From Bolinopsis microptera (Eukaryota; Ctenophora; Tentaculata; Lobata; Bolinopsidae), in the NCBI RefSeq assembly GCF_026151205.1, contig NC_087080.1:14949337-15013336 (forward strand): a stretch of DNA of 64,000 nucleotides. The letters run 5' to 3'. This document shows positions 11,166-25,000 of the stretch, one piece after another. A program made the position numbers and the translations under genes. Below the pieces are notes generated by a model. The model was not told the origin of the DNA and made no database searches. It saw nothing but the letters and a program-made list of their open reading frames with translations. Position 1 is the stretch's first letter. Each line of letters opens with the position of its first letter.

Positions 11166-13081
11166 GTTTACACGTGTCCTGCTCGGAATAAAACTAAACC
11201 CTGGATCAATAAATTGACAACAACGTAAATCAACGAAAAAGAACACGAACGAACTTTTAAATCAGACTATTAACGTTTTGTTTGTGATTTGTTAATGTGC
11301 AGATGTGCTGATCATCTCGCTAAAACACTTTTAAACTAAGATCACCTTGCCATTAATGTGACCAGGATTGGAGCCGTGTAACGTGAGCGAATATTTCAAT
11401 CACATACCGTGGTTTTTTATATAGTTTAACAAGAATTAGCACCGCTTGCACCACCATATTCATATGCTTGACTAATCATGATTCCAGCGGTAACATAATT
11501 AAACGCCAGAATAAAACGGAGAGTGCTTGCTAATCTTAGTTTTGTTTTCCACTTTCAAATACTTTGATAATATTTAACCAATCATGATTTGTCGCAGGTG
11601 ACTATTCATGTTGTGTTTTGAACTCCTCAAAACACTTCAAAATGCTACTAAACACGTGATCAAATTTAAAGGTTTTTAACTCCTAATGACCCATTCGAGT
11701 TGCTCTAACTGATAATGAGAAACTAACGAGCTGATTAGTAACTAATTAGTAACTGATAATGAGAAACTAACGAGCTGATTCTAAGATATGATGGTTGGAG
11801 GGACTTGGCCCAAACTGTCGTATGTCAAATGCTGAGTTCGTACACCGTTCATTCTATGATGTCAAAAAGCGACCTAGAAACATTGATGAATGGAAAAAAT
11901 GAGAGAAGAATAACATCTAACTAGTGACACACAAGCACGAGACTAATGTCAAATCAGCATTGGAGAGTAAAATACAGTATAATGCCGTTTAATGAGACAC
12001 TCGTGGCTTATTAGAATAGTGAACACAGCCATTACTATTTACTTTTCATTACTAGACTACAGTTTAATGCCCAATTATCATTAGTCTGTGAGTTTAATGA
12101 GTACCAAAGCCATGAAGGGGTTGTGGTTTAGTAAAAATCATTGTTTCTGCTATTTCTTCCGGAAATGTGGATGCCTATCTTAATTAAGTGTGGATAATCC
12201 CTAGTGTAACACAAAACTTCCTTAAAATCACAAAATACTGATTTCATAACAAATAATTATGCGACCGTTCCAGAATCTACCAGAAATCCACATTTAACGG
12301 AGTTACACAAAGTTGGGATTGATTTTCAGGCTCTAGAAGATTCTCCCATCTTGAATACAGAACAGTATTATTGCAGAATGTCCCTAGAATGTGCTAGATG
12401 TTGTGTAGAGTTCATATCATTACATATTACAAATGTAATACTGTCCACTTGTGTGTAAGTGGGACACTCATTTGAACATGCTGGACATTACTAAGTCAGC
12501 TTGTTTATTAATTACAATATTGTTTGATTGTGCCGTAAAAATATATAATTGTTTTATTAAACAATTGTTTTATTATTAAATAATTGTTTTATTAAAACAA
12601 TTGTTTTGTTAAAATAATTGTTTTATTAATATCAATACTGAGTACAGCCAGGCAATAGAGAAGGCCAACTGGTTGAGGTAGAGTAGCTATAAATGATGAA
12701 GATTCAGTCCCCCTGATATTTATTGACATTCAGTGTGTTAACATTGATTTAATTATTGACCCTGAAGCAGAGGGAAGGTTCTAATCTCTTAGTCTCCAGG
12801 AGATTTTCAGGCTTTTCAATAAATGATTTTGGAAACGTTAGGGGTTATGAACAACATGTGTGATGTGTATTATTATACAATATACATTCTACATGCGTCC
12901 ATTAATTGTTTATTATGTTATTTATTGCTCAGTTGCCGGTTGCGCACTTGGGTTGAATAATCTAGAGGAAATTATTGATTATTAATTAAACTTGAGAATT
13001 TATCTCTGACATTTAAGTTTTAGCTGCAGATGACTTGTATTGTTTTTGGCAACTAAGATCGCTGATAATTCTATGTTTCAG
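11166..13081. other. Non-coding stretch, likely FBP intron or upstream sequence
   Basis: Nothing gene-like is seen. It contains a short direct repeat (GATAATGAGAAACTAACGAG twice near 11710-11775) and an AT-rich AATTGTTTTATT repeat at 12540-12625. The stretch ends at the splice acceptor of the first visible FBP exon. Confidence 0.5.
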
Positions 13082-16000
13082 ACATGTGCTATGGTGTCCG
13101 AAGAGAACGAGGATATGATAGAGGTACATTTACGTTTTGGTATCACCATTTTATATCAACAAATATTTAACCGCGGTCATACCACGCACAATTGATTTTA
13201 ACTTTTTGTAACTTGTTTAAACTACAATCCATTACTATACACCATTACATTACACTAATCCATTACACTAATATATCCTATTATTTCTACACCCATTAAG
13301 AGAACAGGTTGCCAATTTAGCACTAAATCAATTAGGAACAACAACAACTGATGCATTTACTGGGTAACTGACAACTGTAACCAAATGTATATTGTTCATG
13401 CAATATGCATAACATTTAATCGTGAACAAATATTGTTCGGGCAACATTTTTCTTGAATAACATCTTTTAAAATTCTAAACGATTTAAGGTACAACTGCAA
13501 CGGTCATATAAGTAGAGAAGCGTAAAATTAAATAGTAGGTTCAAAACCATAAATTGACAAAATATACTGGTCGCGAAATTGTGACCAATGACCCGCCAAT
13601 GATCCTAATTTATAGACGTAATTGAAGAGTCACATTTCAAGTCCTTAGTCGTCGCTTCCTGTAATTTGGGAAGTTAGGGCACTGAAAATGCATGAAATCA
13701 TATAATTCTCGACTTCATTGTTGCATAAATACATTAACTGATACTGTGGCACCATTATGCAGATAATAGTCCAAGTAGTAGCCTGAAACTGAGGCGTTTC
13801 ATTATTTAAATTATTGCATTATTGAGTAACACCACTTTCCTTATGAGTAGTTACAATCAGGCATCAGTTACGTCGAGAACATGAATATATAGAATCTCAA
13901 TTTTGTGCGTTTCCATAGCTTCCGTGGCGCAATCGGTTAGCGCGTTCGACTGTTAATCGAAAGGTTGCTGGTTCAAGTCCAGCCGGGAGCGCGAACTTTT
14001 GTGAACTTCAGAGATTTTGATAAATTTGGCAAACATTACCGGCCAATGACGTAGATCTGCGTTTGTATTTTTCACAAAACTCGCTACTGGGTATCAATAT
14101 GTTAGTGTGTAAAAATGTTTGAAATCTGCTTTTTAGAAACCTTTCAGGCTTTACATTACAAGAGAAAGAACGGTATGCCTACACAAGTTACTTATATTCC
14201 TCAAAAATGATTTAGTTAAAAGGGTTATTGATTGAAGCACATCGTGCTCTAAAAATTGTACTGATCGTGATAACACTTTTCCTACGTTGACTTTGCAATC
14301 TGCAGCTGAAGGGGCTTTGTTATGATAACGATAAATTCTTCGTGATGAGCCGATTATATTACATCCGTCATCCTGAACCAACCTATTGAGAAGTTTAGGT
14401 TTAGAATTAGCATCTTCACGGCCATCAGAGTTGGGGATTTTTCTGGAAGGGTGTGACATTTTTAAAAGATAGGCAGAGTCCTCCGAGTATTGACTACTTT
14501 GGGGAGAATATTCCATAGTCTTCCAGCTCTCGCTGCGAATGAGTTGTCGAAAGCAGAGTGTGCGATAGAATATGGTAGATATGTGTAGGATTTCATGGTC
14601 AATAATTTAATCTTAGACTCTGTGGACTTTTAACTAAACAAAGACCCGTACAAATTCGATAACCATCGGAGAATTCAGGACATTTACGTTGCCTGATCAT
14701 CAGCCCACTTACTTTACGGAACGCGCGTCGCCAAATCTAATTTATGTACACGCATTGACGCTACACGCGTTTATATTTTACGCGCAGTATAGATTTAACA
14801 TTTATTTGGGTGATGACGACGACGATTAGAACGACGACATCACTGATCTACTGATGACCCCACTCCCATTATTTTACAATAATGGTTAGTGTAACCGTGG
14901 TGATGACCAGATTCCCTACGACTTTATTTCGAGTTACCAACATCAGCAATGATAAGTGCCACTTCATTTTTTTGAATAATTTAAAAAACGCGGCATATTT
15001 GTCTCTGCTTCAATACAGTTAACAGTTGTCAGTGAGGCCAGGAAGTTCAACACTCACTCATCCTCTGGACACACCACTGTCCCAAAACCGAATACTCTGG
15101 TTTATACTGGTTTAAGTTCAGGCAAATGAGAGCACGTTTCCTTGATTTTTGTAGTGGATTTGTAGTGCTCTCAACCCACTCAACCCACTCCCAGTGACCA
15201 CGCCCATCCCAAAATTACTGAAATCCAGGTAAAATCCAGACTGAGAATCTTTACCCCTGTAGTGTTTATATGTTCCGGGGTAGGTGGCACATGTTTTAGT
15301 GTAAAAATAGGTAATACCTGTCCAAAACCATCATAAAAATCAAGTTTCGACCTCTCAACCCACTCAGGCCACTCCCAGGGGCCATGCCCATCCCAACATT
15401 ACTGAAATCCAGGTAAAATCCAGACTGAGAATCTTTACCCCCGTAGTGCATTTATGTTCCGGGGTAGGTGGAACATGTTTTTGTGGTTAAATAGTTAGTA
15501 CCTGTCCCAAACCATCAGAAAAACCGAGTTTTGACCTCTTGACCCACTCAGGCCACTCCCAGGGGCCACGCCCATCCAAAAATTACTCAAATATGGGTCA
15601 AATCCAGGTAAAATCCTGTAACTTTGCAGATGGCATGCTGTAACTACTCTTTCGAGGATTCCGTCGCCAATGTTAGAAAATTCGAATATTTGAGACCACG
15701 CCCATTTAATATTAAATCACCTATAATGTTCTTTCCGGACATGCTAGACGCCCATGTATTTCAGATTACTGTAGATAATTAATTGAGGCCAATTTGAAAT
15801 GACGAAGTTATCAAGCATTTTGTGTATCTCGTTAACAAAATTGATTGGGTTCCCTTGCAATTTAACGGGGTCACCTAATCACCTGAACAGGTAATCCAAT
15901 CACCTGATCACATGTAATGAATAAACTCGCTATGCCTCGTATCTCGGTCATCTGAGAAGCTACAACTCTCATTTTTTCAGAACAAACGTAATTCGAATGG

Positions 16001-19000
16001 CTAAATACAATTCTATAAGATTTGGCTCGATCTGATTATCAAAACTATCAAATAAATGCGATAATGAACCTTCATTCGAACAAAATGAACATGAATATTC
16101 TTTGATTTAACATATTCCTCGAATGAGTGGTGATAGTAATTCATAGCAAAAAGAATACCTGGGAACACAAATCGCATACGGGGGTAAACAGGGGTGTAGG
16201 AATGATTTCCTCCATGGGGGAGGGGGGGGGGGCAGCCACAGCCTGAGATTTTTTCGACTCATTATGATCAAGGTAGCATGAAACATGAACAAAAGTAGTT
16301 TCCAGAAAAACTTTGAAATATTTTGACTTAGAAAATTTTCGGTCCGAGTCATTCTCGATACGTACCGCTGAAGGCAGAGCTCCCGTTTCCGAGCTCGTAT
16401 TGCGAAGCGGAGGCCTGCCTTCAGAGATCGCATTACAAAGGGGAACCCTCGAGCCCAAAATCGTATATCAAAGGGGTCTGGTCAGGGGAATGATCAGGGT
16501 AGCATGAAACATGAAGCTAATTAAAGTTGCGCATTGTTCCTGGGCGTGGCCTTAGTGGGTGGAGAGGTCGAAACTTGATTTTATGATGGTTTGGGACAGG
16601 TACTAACTATTTAACCACCAAAACATGTTCCACCTACCCCGGAATATAAATGTACTACGGGGGTAAAGATTTTCGGTCTCGATTTTACCTGGATTTCAAT
16701 AATTTTGGGATGAGCGTGGCCCCTGGGAGTGGCCCGAGTGGGTCAAGAGGTCGAACTCGGTTTTTCTGATGGTTTGGGACAAGTACTACCCATTGTGACA
16801 CTAAACCATGTGCCACCTACCCCGGAACATAAAAGCACTACAGGGATAAAGATTCTCAGTCTAGATTTTACCTGGATTTGGCCCAGATTTGAGTAATTTT
16901 GGGATGGGCGTGGCCCCTGGGAGTGGCCTGAGTGGGTCAAGAGGTCGAAACTCGGTTTTTCTGATGGTTTGGGACAGATACTAACTATTTAACCACAAAA
17001 ACATGTTCCACCTACCCCGGAACATAAATGCACTACGGGGGTAAAGATTTTCGGTCTTAATTTTACCTGGATTTCAGTAAGTTTGGGATGGGCGTGGCCC
17101 CTGGGAGTGGCCTGAGTGGGTTGAGAGGTCGAAACTTAATTTTTATGATGGTTTGGGACAGGTACTACCTATTTAAACACTAAAACAAGTGCCACCTATC
17201 CCGGAACACAAAAGCACTACAGGGGTAAAGATTCTCGATCTGGATTTTACCTGGATTTCAGTAATTTTGGGATTGGCATGGCCTCTGGGAGTGGCTTGAG
17301 TGGTTCAAGAGCTTACAACTTGGTCTTTGTGATGCTTTGGGATATGTACTACCTATTTAACCACCAAAACAAGTTTCAAATACTCAGCAACACAAATCCC
17401 CTTCAGGGCCCGGGGGTAAAGATTCTCATTCTGGATTTTTAGGGATTTGTCACAGATTTCAAGCTATTTGGGATGGGCGGCCTGAGTGGGGTTGGATGTG
17501 TTACTTAGATTTTCATATCTTAGTGTCTATAAAAGTATAATTCTGAGCAGTTTATTGAGACTTCTGACTTCTACCGTCGTAGATTCTACAATGATAAATA
17601 TTGTAACGTACGTTTTCAGGGAATTCAGGGAAACGTCTTCTAAGGCAAATAGGAGACGCTGTGACCATATAGAGTTATAGACACCCTTGCGTCTTGACTC
17701 AAGGCAGGTGGCAGCCAGCTCAACTGTCTGGTCGTAACTCGTAAAGACATTTGAATACAGAGATGACAGTTGTCGCCATTGACATTTGTCTTTAAAAATT
17801 GCAAATTTTCATTACAGCGAAAATGATGGTACGATTTTGCATATTCGCCATTCAATCGAGAAATTAAGATAATGAAATGGAATTAAGACAGTAAAAGTTA
17901 AAACCCACAACCCATTTTATATTTCTTATGATCAGACAATTATGTGAGAGAGTCTTCTTTGACGGTACAATCTCAGAGAGCAACTTTTATATTAACGTGT
18001 TTAACATCTCACAAGAAGAGACACAATAATATGAAGTATGAGCCTAGAAAATCTTTCAATACAAGTCAGTCTTCTCATCAAAGGGATTCAGGGACTTTGA
18101 GTTAGTCCTAAGTTTGTAATCCGCCTATTTCTAGGCGCCAGGTGGTAACAATGTTGACTCTCTTGAGCTTGGGAAACTCCCACACTATAGCATTATTTCA
18201 ATACTTTAACGGACTAACGGTGACAGATTAATGACAAATGATTTTGCTTTTGTTTATGAGTGGTAGTTTTAATTATGACAAATAACAGAGTTTAACGAAG
18301 ATGATCAATCTTAAACATTTTTGAAATAACTGAATTCAGACCCGAAAATCTAAAAGTTCTTACTTCAACATGTAGTTATGACCAAAATGATTCTCCAACA
18401 ACCATTCTAAAATGAACTTTGTTACTCTAATCCCCTCCCTCACAGGTGCCCATGTCAAAACACGGCCGATATATCGTGTGTTTTGATCCTCTGGACGGCA
18501 GTTCCAACATCGACTGCTTGGTTTCAATTGGCTCCATATTCGGGATCTACAAGAGAGATAAGGAAGGTCCTGTTTCGAAGGAAGATTGCTTGCTGCCTGG
18601 TGAGTACTAAATTATAGTTTAATTGGGGGGGGGGGGGGGGGGGGGAGGGGGCCTATGATCCCGATCAATCCGTGCGTATTCTTATTCGTATAACTTATCA
18701 TGGTTGATAGTCTAGTACTTATACTAGGTGAGTGGTTGATAGTCTAGTACTTATACTAGGTGAGTGGTTGATAGTCTAGTACTTATACTAGGTGAGTGGT
18801 TGATAGTCTAGTACTTATACTAGGTGAGTGGTTGATAGTCTAGTACTTATACTAGGTGCGTGGTTGATAGTCTAGTACTTATACTAGGTGAGTGGTTGAT
18901 AGTCTAGTACTTATACTAGGTGAGTGGTTGATAGTCTAGTACTTATACTAGGTGAGTGGTTGATAGTCTAGTACTTATACTAGGTGAGTGGTTGATAGTC

Positions 19001-22000
19001 TAGTACTAATACTAGGTGAGTGGTTGATAGTCTAGTACTTATACTAGGTGAGTGGTTGATAGTCTAGTACTTATACTAGGTGAGTGGTTGATAGTCTAGT
19101 ACTTATACGAGGTGAGTGGTTGATAGTCTAGTACTAATACTAGGTGAGTGGTTGATAGTCTAGTACTTATACTAGGTGAGTGGTTGATAGTCTAGTACTT
19201 ATACTAGGTGAGTGGTTGATAGTCTAGTACTTATACTAGGTGAGTGGTTGATAGTCTAGTACTTATACTAGGTGAGTGGTTGATAGTCTAGTACTTATAC
19301 TAGGTGAGTGGTTGATAGTCTAGTACTTTAGGTGAGTGGTTGATAGTCTAGTACTTATACTAGGTGAGTGGTTGATAGTCTAGTACTTATACTAGGTGAG
19401 TGGTTGATAGTCTAGTACTTATACTAGGTGAGTGGTTGATAGTCTAGTACTTATACTAGGTGAGTGGTTGATAGTCTAGTACTTATACTAGGTGAGTGGT
19501 TGATAGTCTAGTACTTATACTAGGTGAGTGGTTGATAGTCTAGTACTTATACTAGGTGAGTGGTTGATAGTCTAGTACTTTAGGTGAGTGGTTGATAGTC
19601 TAGTACTTATACTAGGTGAGTGGTTGATAGTCTAGTACTTATACTAGGTGAGTGGTTGATAGTCTAGTACTTATACTAGGTGAGTGGTTGATAGTCTAGT
19701 ACTTATACTAGGTGAGTGGTTGATAGTCTAGTACTTATACTAGGTGAGTGGTTGATAGTCTAGTACTTATACTAGGTGAGTGGTTGATAGTCTAGTACTT
19801 ATACTAGGTGAGTGGTTGATAGTCTAGTACTTATACTAGGTGAGTGGTTGATAGTCTAGTACTTATACTAGGTGAGTGGTTGATAGTCTAGTACTTTAGG
19901 TGAGTGGTTGATAGTCTAGTACTAATACTAGGTGAGTGGTTGATAGTCTAGTACTTATACTAGGTGAGTGGTTGATAGTCTAGTACTTTAGGTGAGTGGT
20001 TGATAGTCTAGTACTTATACTAGGTGAGTGGTTGATAGTCTAGTACTTATACTAGGTGAGTGGTTGATAGTCTAGTACTTATACTAGGTGAGTGGTTGAT
20101 AGTCTAGTACTTATACTAGGTGAGTGGTTGATAGTCTAGTACTTATACTAGGTGAGTGGTTGATAGTCTAGTACTTATACTAGGTGAGTGGTTGATAGTC
20201 TAGTACTTATACTAGGTGAGTGGTTGATAGTCTAGTACTTATACTAGGTGAGTGGTTGATAGTCTAGTACTTATACTAGGTGAGTGTTAACTCGGCTTGA
20301 TATAAAGCCCGAGTTAGCACTGTAGTACTCATTCAAGCCAAGTAGAATCTATTTGTAGCACCTGTCGATACGTACTTGAGTATCGAATATTTGGATTAAC
20401 TGGGGTCTAGACGGTAGACAGGTTATGTTAAAATCAGAGTATTTACGGATAGCACCTGCGTCACGACTTCGGCATATAAATGGCTTGTTGAAAAGCTGCA
20501 GACAGAATGACAGATGCAAATTGAGGAAAATTTAACTTTTGTTAAGACTTTTGGGTTATTTTTACTTGTTTAGATTTAGAAAGAAGACACTTCATATAAA
20601 AATAAAGGTATTTAGATATTTGTCATGTGAATGAACAATAAATTGTAGCTATTAATGTTAATGCCGCCATATACGGGCAAAATTACAATAACTTTTACAC
20701 ACACATCATGCTGCAATTTAAATAATCTCAAAACTTTATAGGAATGAGCATGTTGAATTTCATTAAAATAGAACCATCAACAATACAATAAATACAATAA
20801 ATAATTTGTGCACAAATAAATAAGCCCAACCGAATTGACTTGTGCTTTCTGTACTAACCATCCCATGCCAATCTATGGCTGAAGTTCATTATTACCTATC
20901 TCAAACAAAAATGTCTATACCGTCTAAATGTCTTTTCATCTCGCTACGGAGTAACATCAAAATACCTAGTAGTCAGTCTGGAGGAGTCTGATCACGTGAT
21001 TGATTACGTGTCCGATCACGTGTCTCGAATTCTGAGATCCTATCTGGATCTGGTCTTCCTATCTTCTTCGTCAACCTTCAGTCTGCAGTAATCCAGGGTG
21101 ATTTCGTAGGTGATTTCGAGCTGTTGGCGATTATCGTAACCATGTTATTCTGGTTGAATATGCTGGTGTCTGGAAACTACTTGAGGTTGGAGGTTCTTAG
21201 CCTGTTGGCCAGGCTTGGTGGAAGAAGAAAGCGCCCGCTGCTCTTGCATGTTGTGCTGAAAATATTGTTGTCAGAAAACAGTAACCATAACCTTTGATTC
21301 TAGTTATTAAGAAACTGTTTCATTTGCTAGATTCAAAAATCTCAAAAATTCGGGGTTTATTGGGGAAAACAATCAGAAATCGGGGAAAAACTTACTTTTT
21401 GGCTGCTGTTTGTTGTGTCGCCTGGCATGTCTACCTCTGCCAGTGCCGCGACTCCGGTGTCCGGCAGCCTTGTGTCCGGATCTGTGTCCGGAGTGAACTG
21501 AGGATTCTCCTGACACATCATTTTCTTGTTCTGATTCTGAAATTTACTTCTGTTAGACAATCTCGCTGGTCACCGCATAAAACGATCGAGAATATAGCTC
21601 AGACACTCATCACGAATGACATGGTAATTGAATGACACCGAGGAAAAGCAACACCAGAATCAAGTACCTAACTCTCATCAGATAATTTAATATTCTGTAA
21701 TTTACAATACTTAAAAAACACGTAAAAACACGTACCAGGCAGCGATCTAGAAGAAAGAGGGGTTTCCAACAGGTCAAATTCTTCAAGTTCAAATCTTCTG
21801 CTTTCACTTTCAATCATGTCCTGGTTTCCGGATAGTTGTGGTGAATTGTTTCTTCTCTGCATTGCCATGTTCCTGTAGTGCTCTCTCCTCTTTTGTGGTG
21901 CTCCTGAAAGGATGGTTCGGTTAAAAACGGAAATTGATTACTAATAAGCTGTTCAAGTGACTTCAGAATTTATGATTTGGAGTCAAATCATACCGAAATG

Positions 22001-25000
22001 GTAATATTTAAACCGGTTATGTAAATTTCTTACCTTGTGTCGACAGGATGAGGGCGAGGGTTGAAACCAAAAGTAAGATAACTGCGGTGTAAGACATGTC
22101 TTCGGATTGTTCTTGCTATCAGAGATAAAGGTTTAGAATTGGGTAAAGCTGGAACAACTAATTGAATCAAGATTGAAAATATAGATTTTAAAATCCTGTA
22201 GATTAGATAGCAGGCACGCTCTCTCAGTACTGAGATAGCCATGCAGTGTAAGAAAAAATTCATTAATGATCACTGGTCGATAGTCATTGGCTGATTTAAA
22301 AAAATATGGTGTGGCAAATTGAAATTTTTTAAAATCGAAAATCTGGGCATGAAAATTGAAGCCAGCTGCAGCTGCTGTAAAACCAAAGCGTTGATCATGT
22401 CAATATAACAGGGCTTATAAATAAGACCGGTTATTAAGCCTAGTTGCATGACGTGAAATTAAAGCGATACTAAAATCAGACGACATCCTGAATAAACGTT
22501 GGTCATGCCACCTGCTGTTAAAAGTTCATTACGAGAGAGTGCACATAAGCTGATTAGGGCCGGATATAGGGATTACCGATTGTTAATTTCATACAATTAA
22601 TAGTTGATCGTGGGGGAGGAGTCGGGCAGGGCCCTGGAAAGATCATGTGCGGAGCTATCGCGTTTGATAAGGTCAGTGTGTCTTGTTTTTGGTGGTGATC
22701 TGGGTTCGTTAGTTGGGCTCGGTTTTCTGAACTTCTGTGCTAGACTACAAACTCCGCACCAAATTTGATTTATTGCAAGGTTAAGCTAAGGATTAACCCT
22801 GTTGCAAAGTGGCGAGATTAAATTAAACAGTTAAAAAGACAAATCAATGCCACAAGTTGTTTAATTATCCGTCACTCATGAGCTGAATTGTGAATTTGGA
22901 GACAAATCCAACTCATGCTTAATCGAAGCGCCCACTGAAAAGTTCTACCCCCACAAACCCCAACCCCCGCAGAGTATCAGTATCCCAACCAAATGTAAAC
23001 TGCAACTGAATAATGGTGGACAAGATACTGGGTATTTATATTATATCAGGTTAATCCCCCGCTGTGACGTGTCATGATGACGGATAGTCCGGCCCCGGAA
23101 TAGCAACACCTTTGATCTGGACCAGATCTCTAAATTAGAGCCGGTAGACGGTAACCTGTTGCCTTTCTGCAGTGAATGGTTCTACTTGGGGACGCTAATT
23201 TTAGGGCGGCAATTGGTGATCCAATGACGCAAACACTGTCTGTAGTGGTCCGTCAAGCATGAACATTATTTCATATCAGACTGCAGAAGTAGACGTAGCA
23301 TTCTATATTTAGGATGCTGCCGATGATTTAAATTTAACAGTTCAATCATTAGACTAGTAACAAGCTCATACGTTAATGCGAATAACGTAATTATTTGAAC
23401 TTATCCGCATTAATGTCATCTAATTATGATGGTAACAACGCATTAATAAGTTAATAAACTATGATGATTTATGACGGGGGAACCGAGGAACACCTCAATG
23501 ATTGAGAGAACCGCTTTATTAAAGGAACGTAATGTCTGTTCACTGCTAAATGCTAATCAAACCGTACCTGGGTCGGAAATAACAAAGTCAGAGTCAAATC
23601 ATCTCCTTTTTTTACCGGGCTCCGCACCGATAATATTGAGGAAAAAACACTAATTATCGCGAATTGTCCGCAGTGACAAATTGAAGATGTCTTTTCGGGG
23701 GCTTTGTTAGCTAAAATTGGCTGTTGTCTAGGTAAAAACCGCACTCACGGCACTGAGCGTGATTGAGAGTTGGCTAAGTTGGGGTCATGGGTCACCAGGG
23801 GATGTAGGGTTTGTTTAAGATTCGGCGGAGAGAGACTAGAGGCTGGCACCGACCTGTAATCAATGGGCTATTGAACAAATTCTATCCTTGAGTATGAACT
23901 AACGATGTGTCGGTCACCGGTAAGTTTTGCTGCAATTAAATGCTCAGCTCTGCAGAACACTTTAAGTCAAAACTTTTAAACAACAAGAGTTGACTTAGCC
24001 GTTAATCTGATGATCTTGTCACCAGTAAAACGAATCAAGACTTTGATAAAGTTGAAGTGCGACATTTTGAGAGTGTATATCTCAAAATTCATGACAAGAC
24101 CTGTATCGTCCGAGCGCACTGTTGATGTTTGCACGGCCGACTAAAGTTACCAGGCAATGAGTTGCTTACAAACAAAGAACTCGGGCCTTTTAAAACTTTC
24201 ACAACTTCGCGTGTCATTTATTGTAAAATAAGTTCCAGAACTCTTCCACCGGCCAGTCAGTTAGATAATTGTAGCCATGATCACTTTTTTCAGCCAATAC
24301 AGTGCTCGAGAAAATTTGAGGACACATTTTCTCTTTGTGCATTGGCTATTCACAAAGAAAATAAATTGATTACTTAATCTGGTGGTGCATAATAAGTGCT
24401 TACCGTTGATTTCTTTGGAAGGGCGGCATTAAATCATCCTTTCTTAAAAGTTTCTGGACTAATCATGCAGTATTTCTAGAATAAGAACGGATTCTAGAAG
24501 AGAGTTAGAAGACAAGGTGGCCCAGGTCACTCCTCGAAGAGACCATGCAATCAAGGAGAAAAAAGAAGTCAAAAACTATTGATGCCAAAGACACCTATGA
24601 GTCTTGACAGTGAGTGAGTTATACATAGACCCGTTATTTATAGATAGACAGATAGACCCGTCTGAGGTCATGTAGTTGGCCCATTTGGTGATTCCTGTGA
24701 CAACTGACGTCTGACAAATATAGAAAACTCTTAAACAAACTAACAATAGAACTTTAAAAACACGGTGATAATTTGTCTTTTTAATCTTCTGGCCAACAAC
24801 TTTGATAAAGCAGCTATTAGAGGTGTGAAATAGTTTCATTTTAATCTAGAAAGGTGCTAAATATCAAGGCTTGGCGTAAAATCATAGGGTTATGGTTATT
24901 TTAAGAACCACTCTCTCAATCGCCTGAGTCACGCTTCGGCAAGGAAGACTAAAAATAATCGTGATGCCGGCTGATAATGGAGATTGTGTACTGCCACAGG

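Noticed and set aside
14151-14516. 121-codon minus-strand open frame
   Set aside because: It overlaps the LINE remnant in another frame and has no recognisable motif. The LWNILP motif shows which frame was once coding.
16107-16507. Overlapping open frames over 100 codons near 16.1-16.5 kb
   Set aside because: They lie in the centre of the 185-bp repeat fold-back, overlap on both strands and show no domain.
22640-22675. Short frame ATGTGCGGAGCTATCGCG before a GTCAGT donor-like site
   Set aside because: Nine codons only, with no downstream exon in phase that I could identify.
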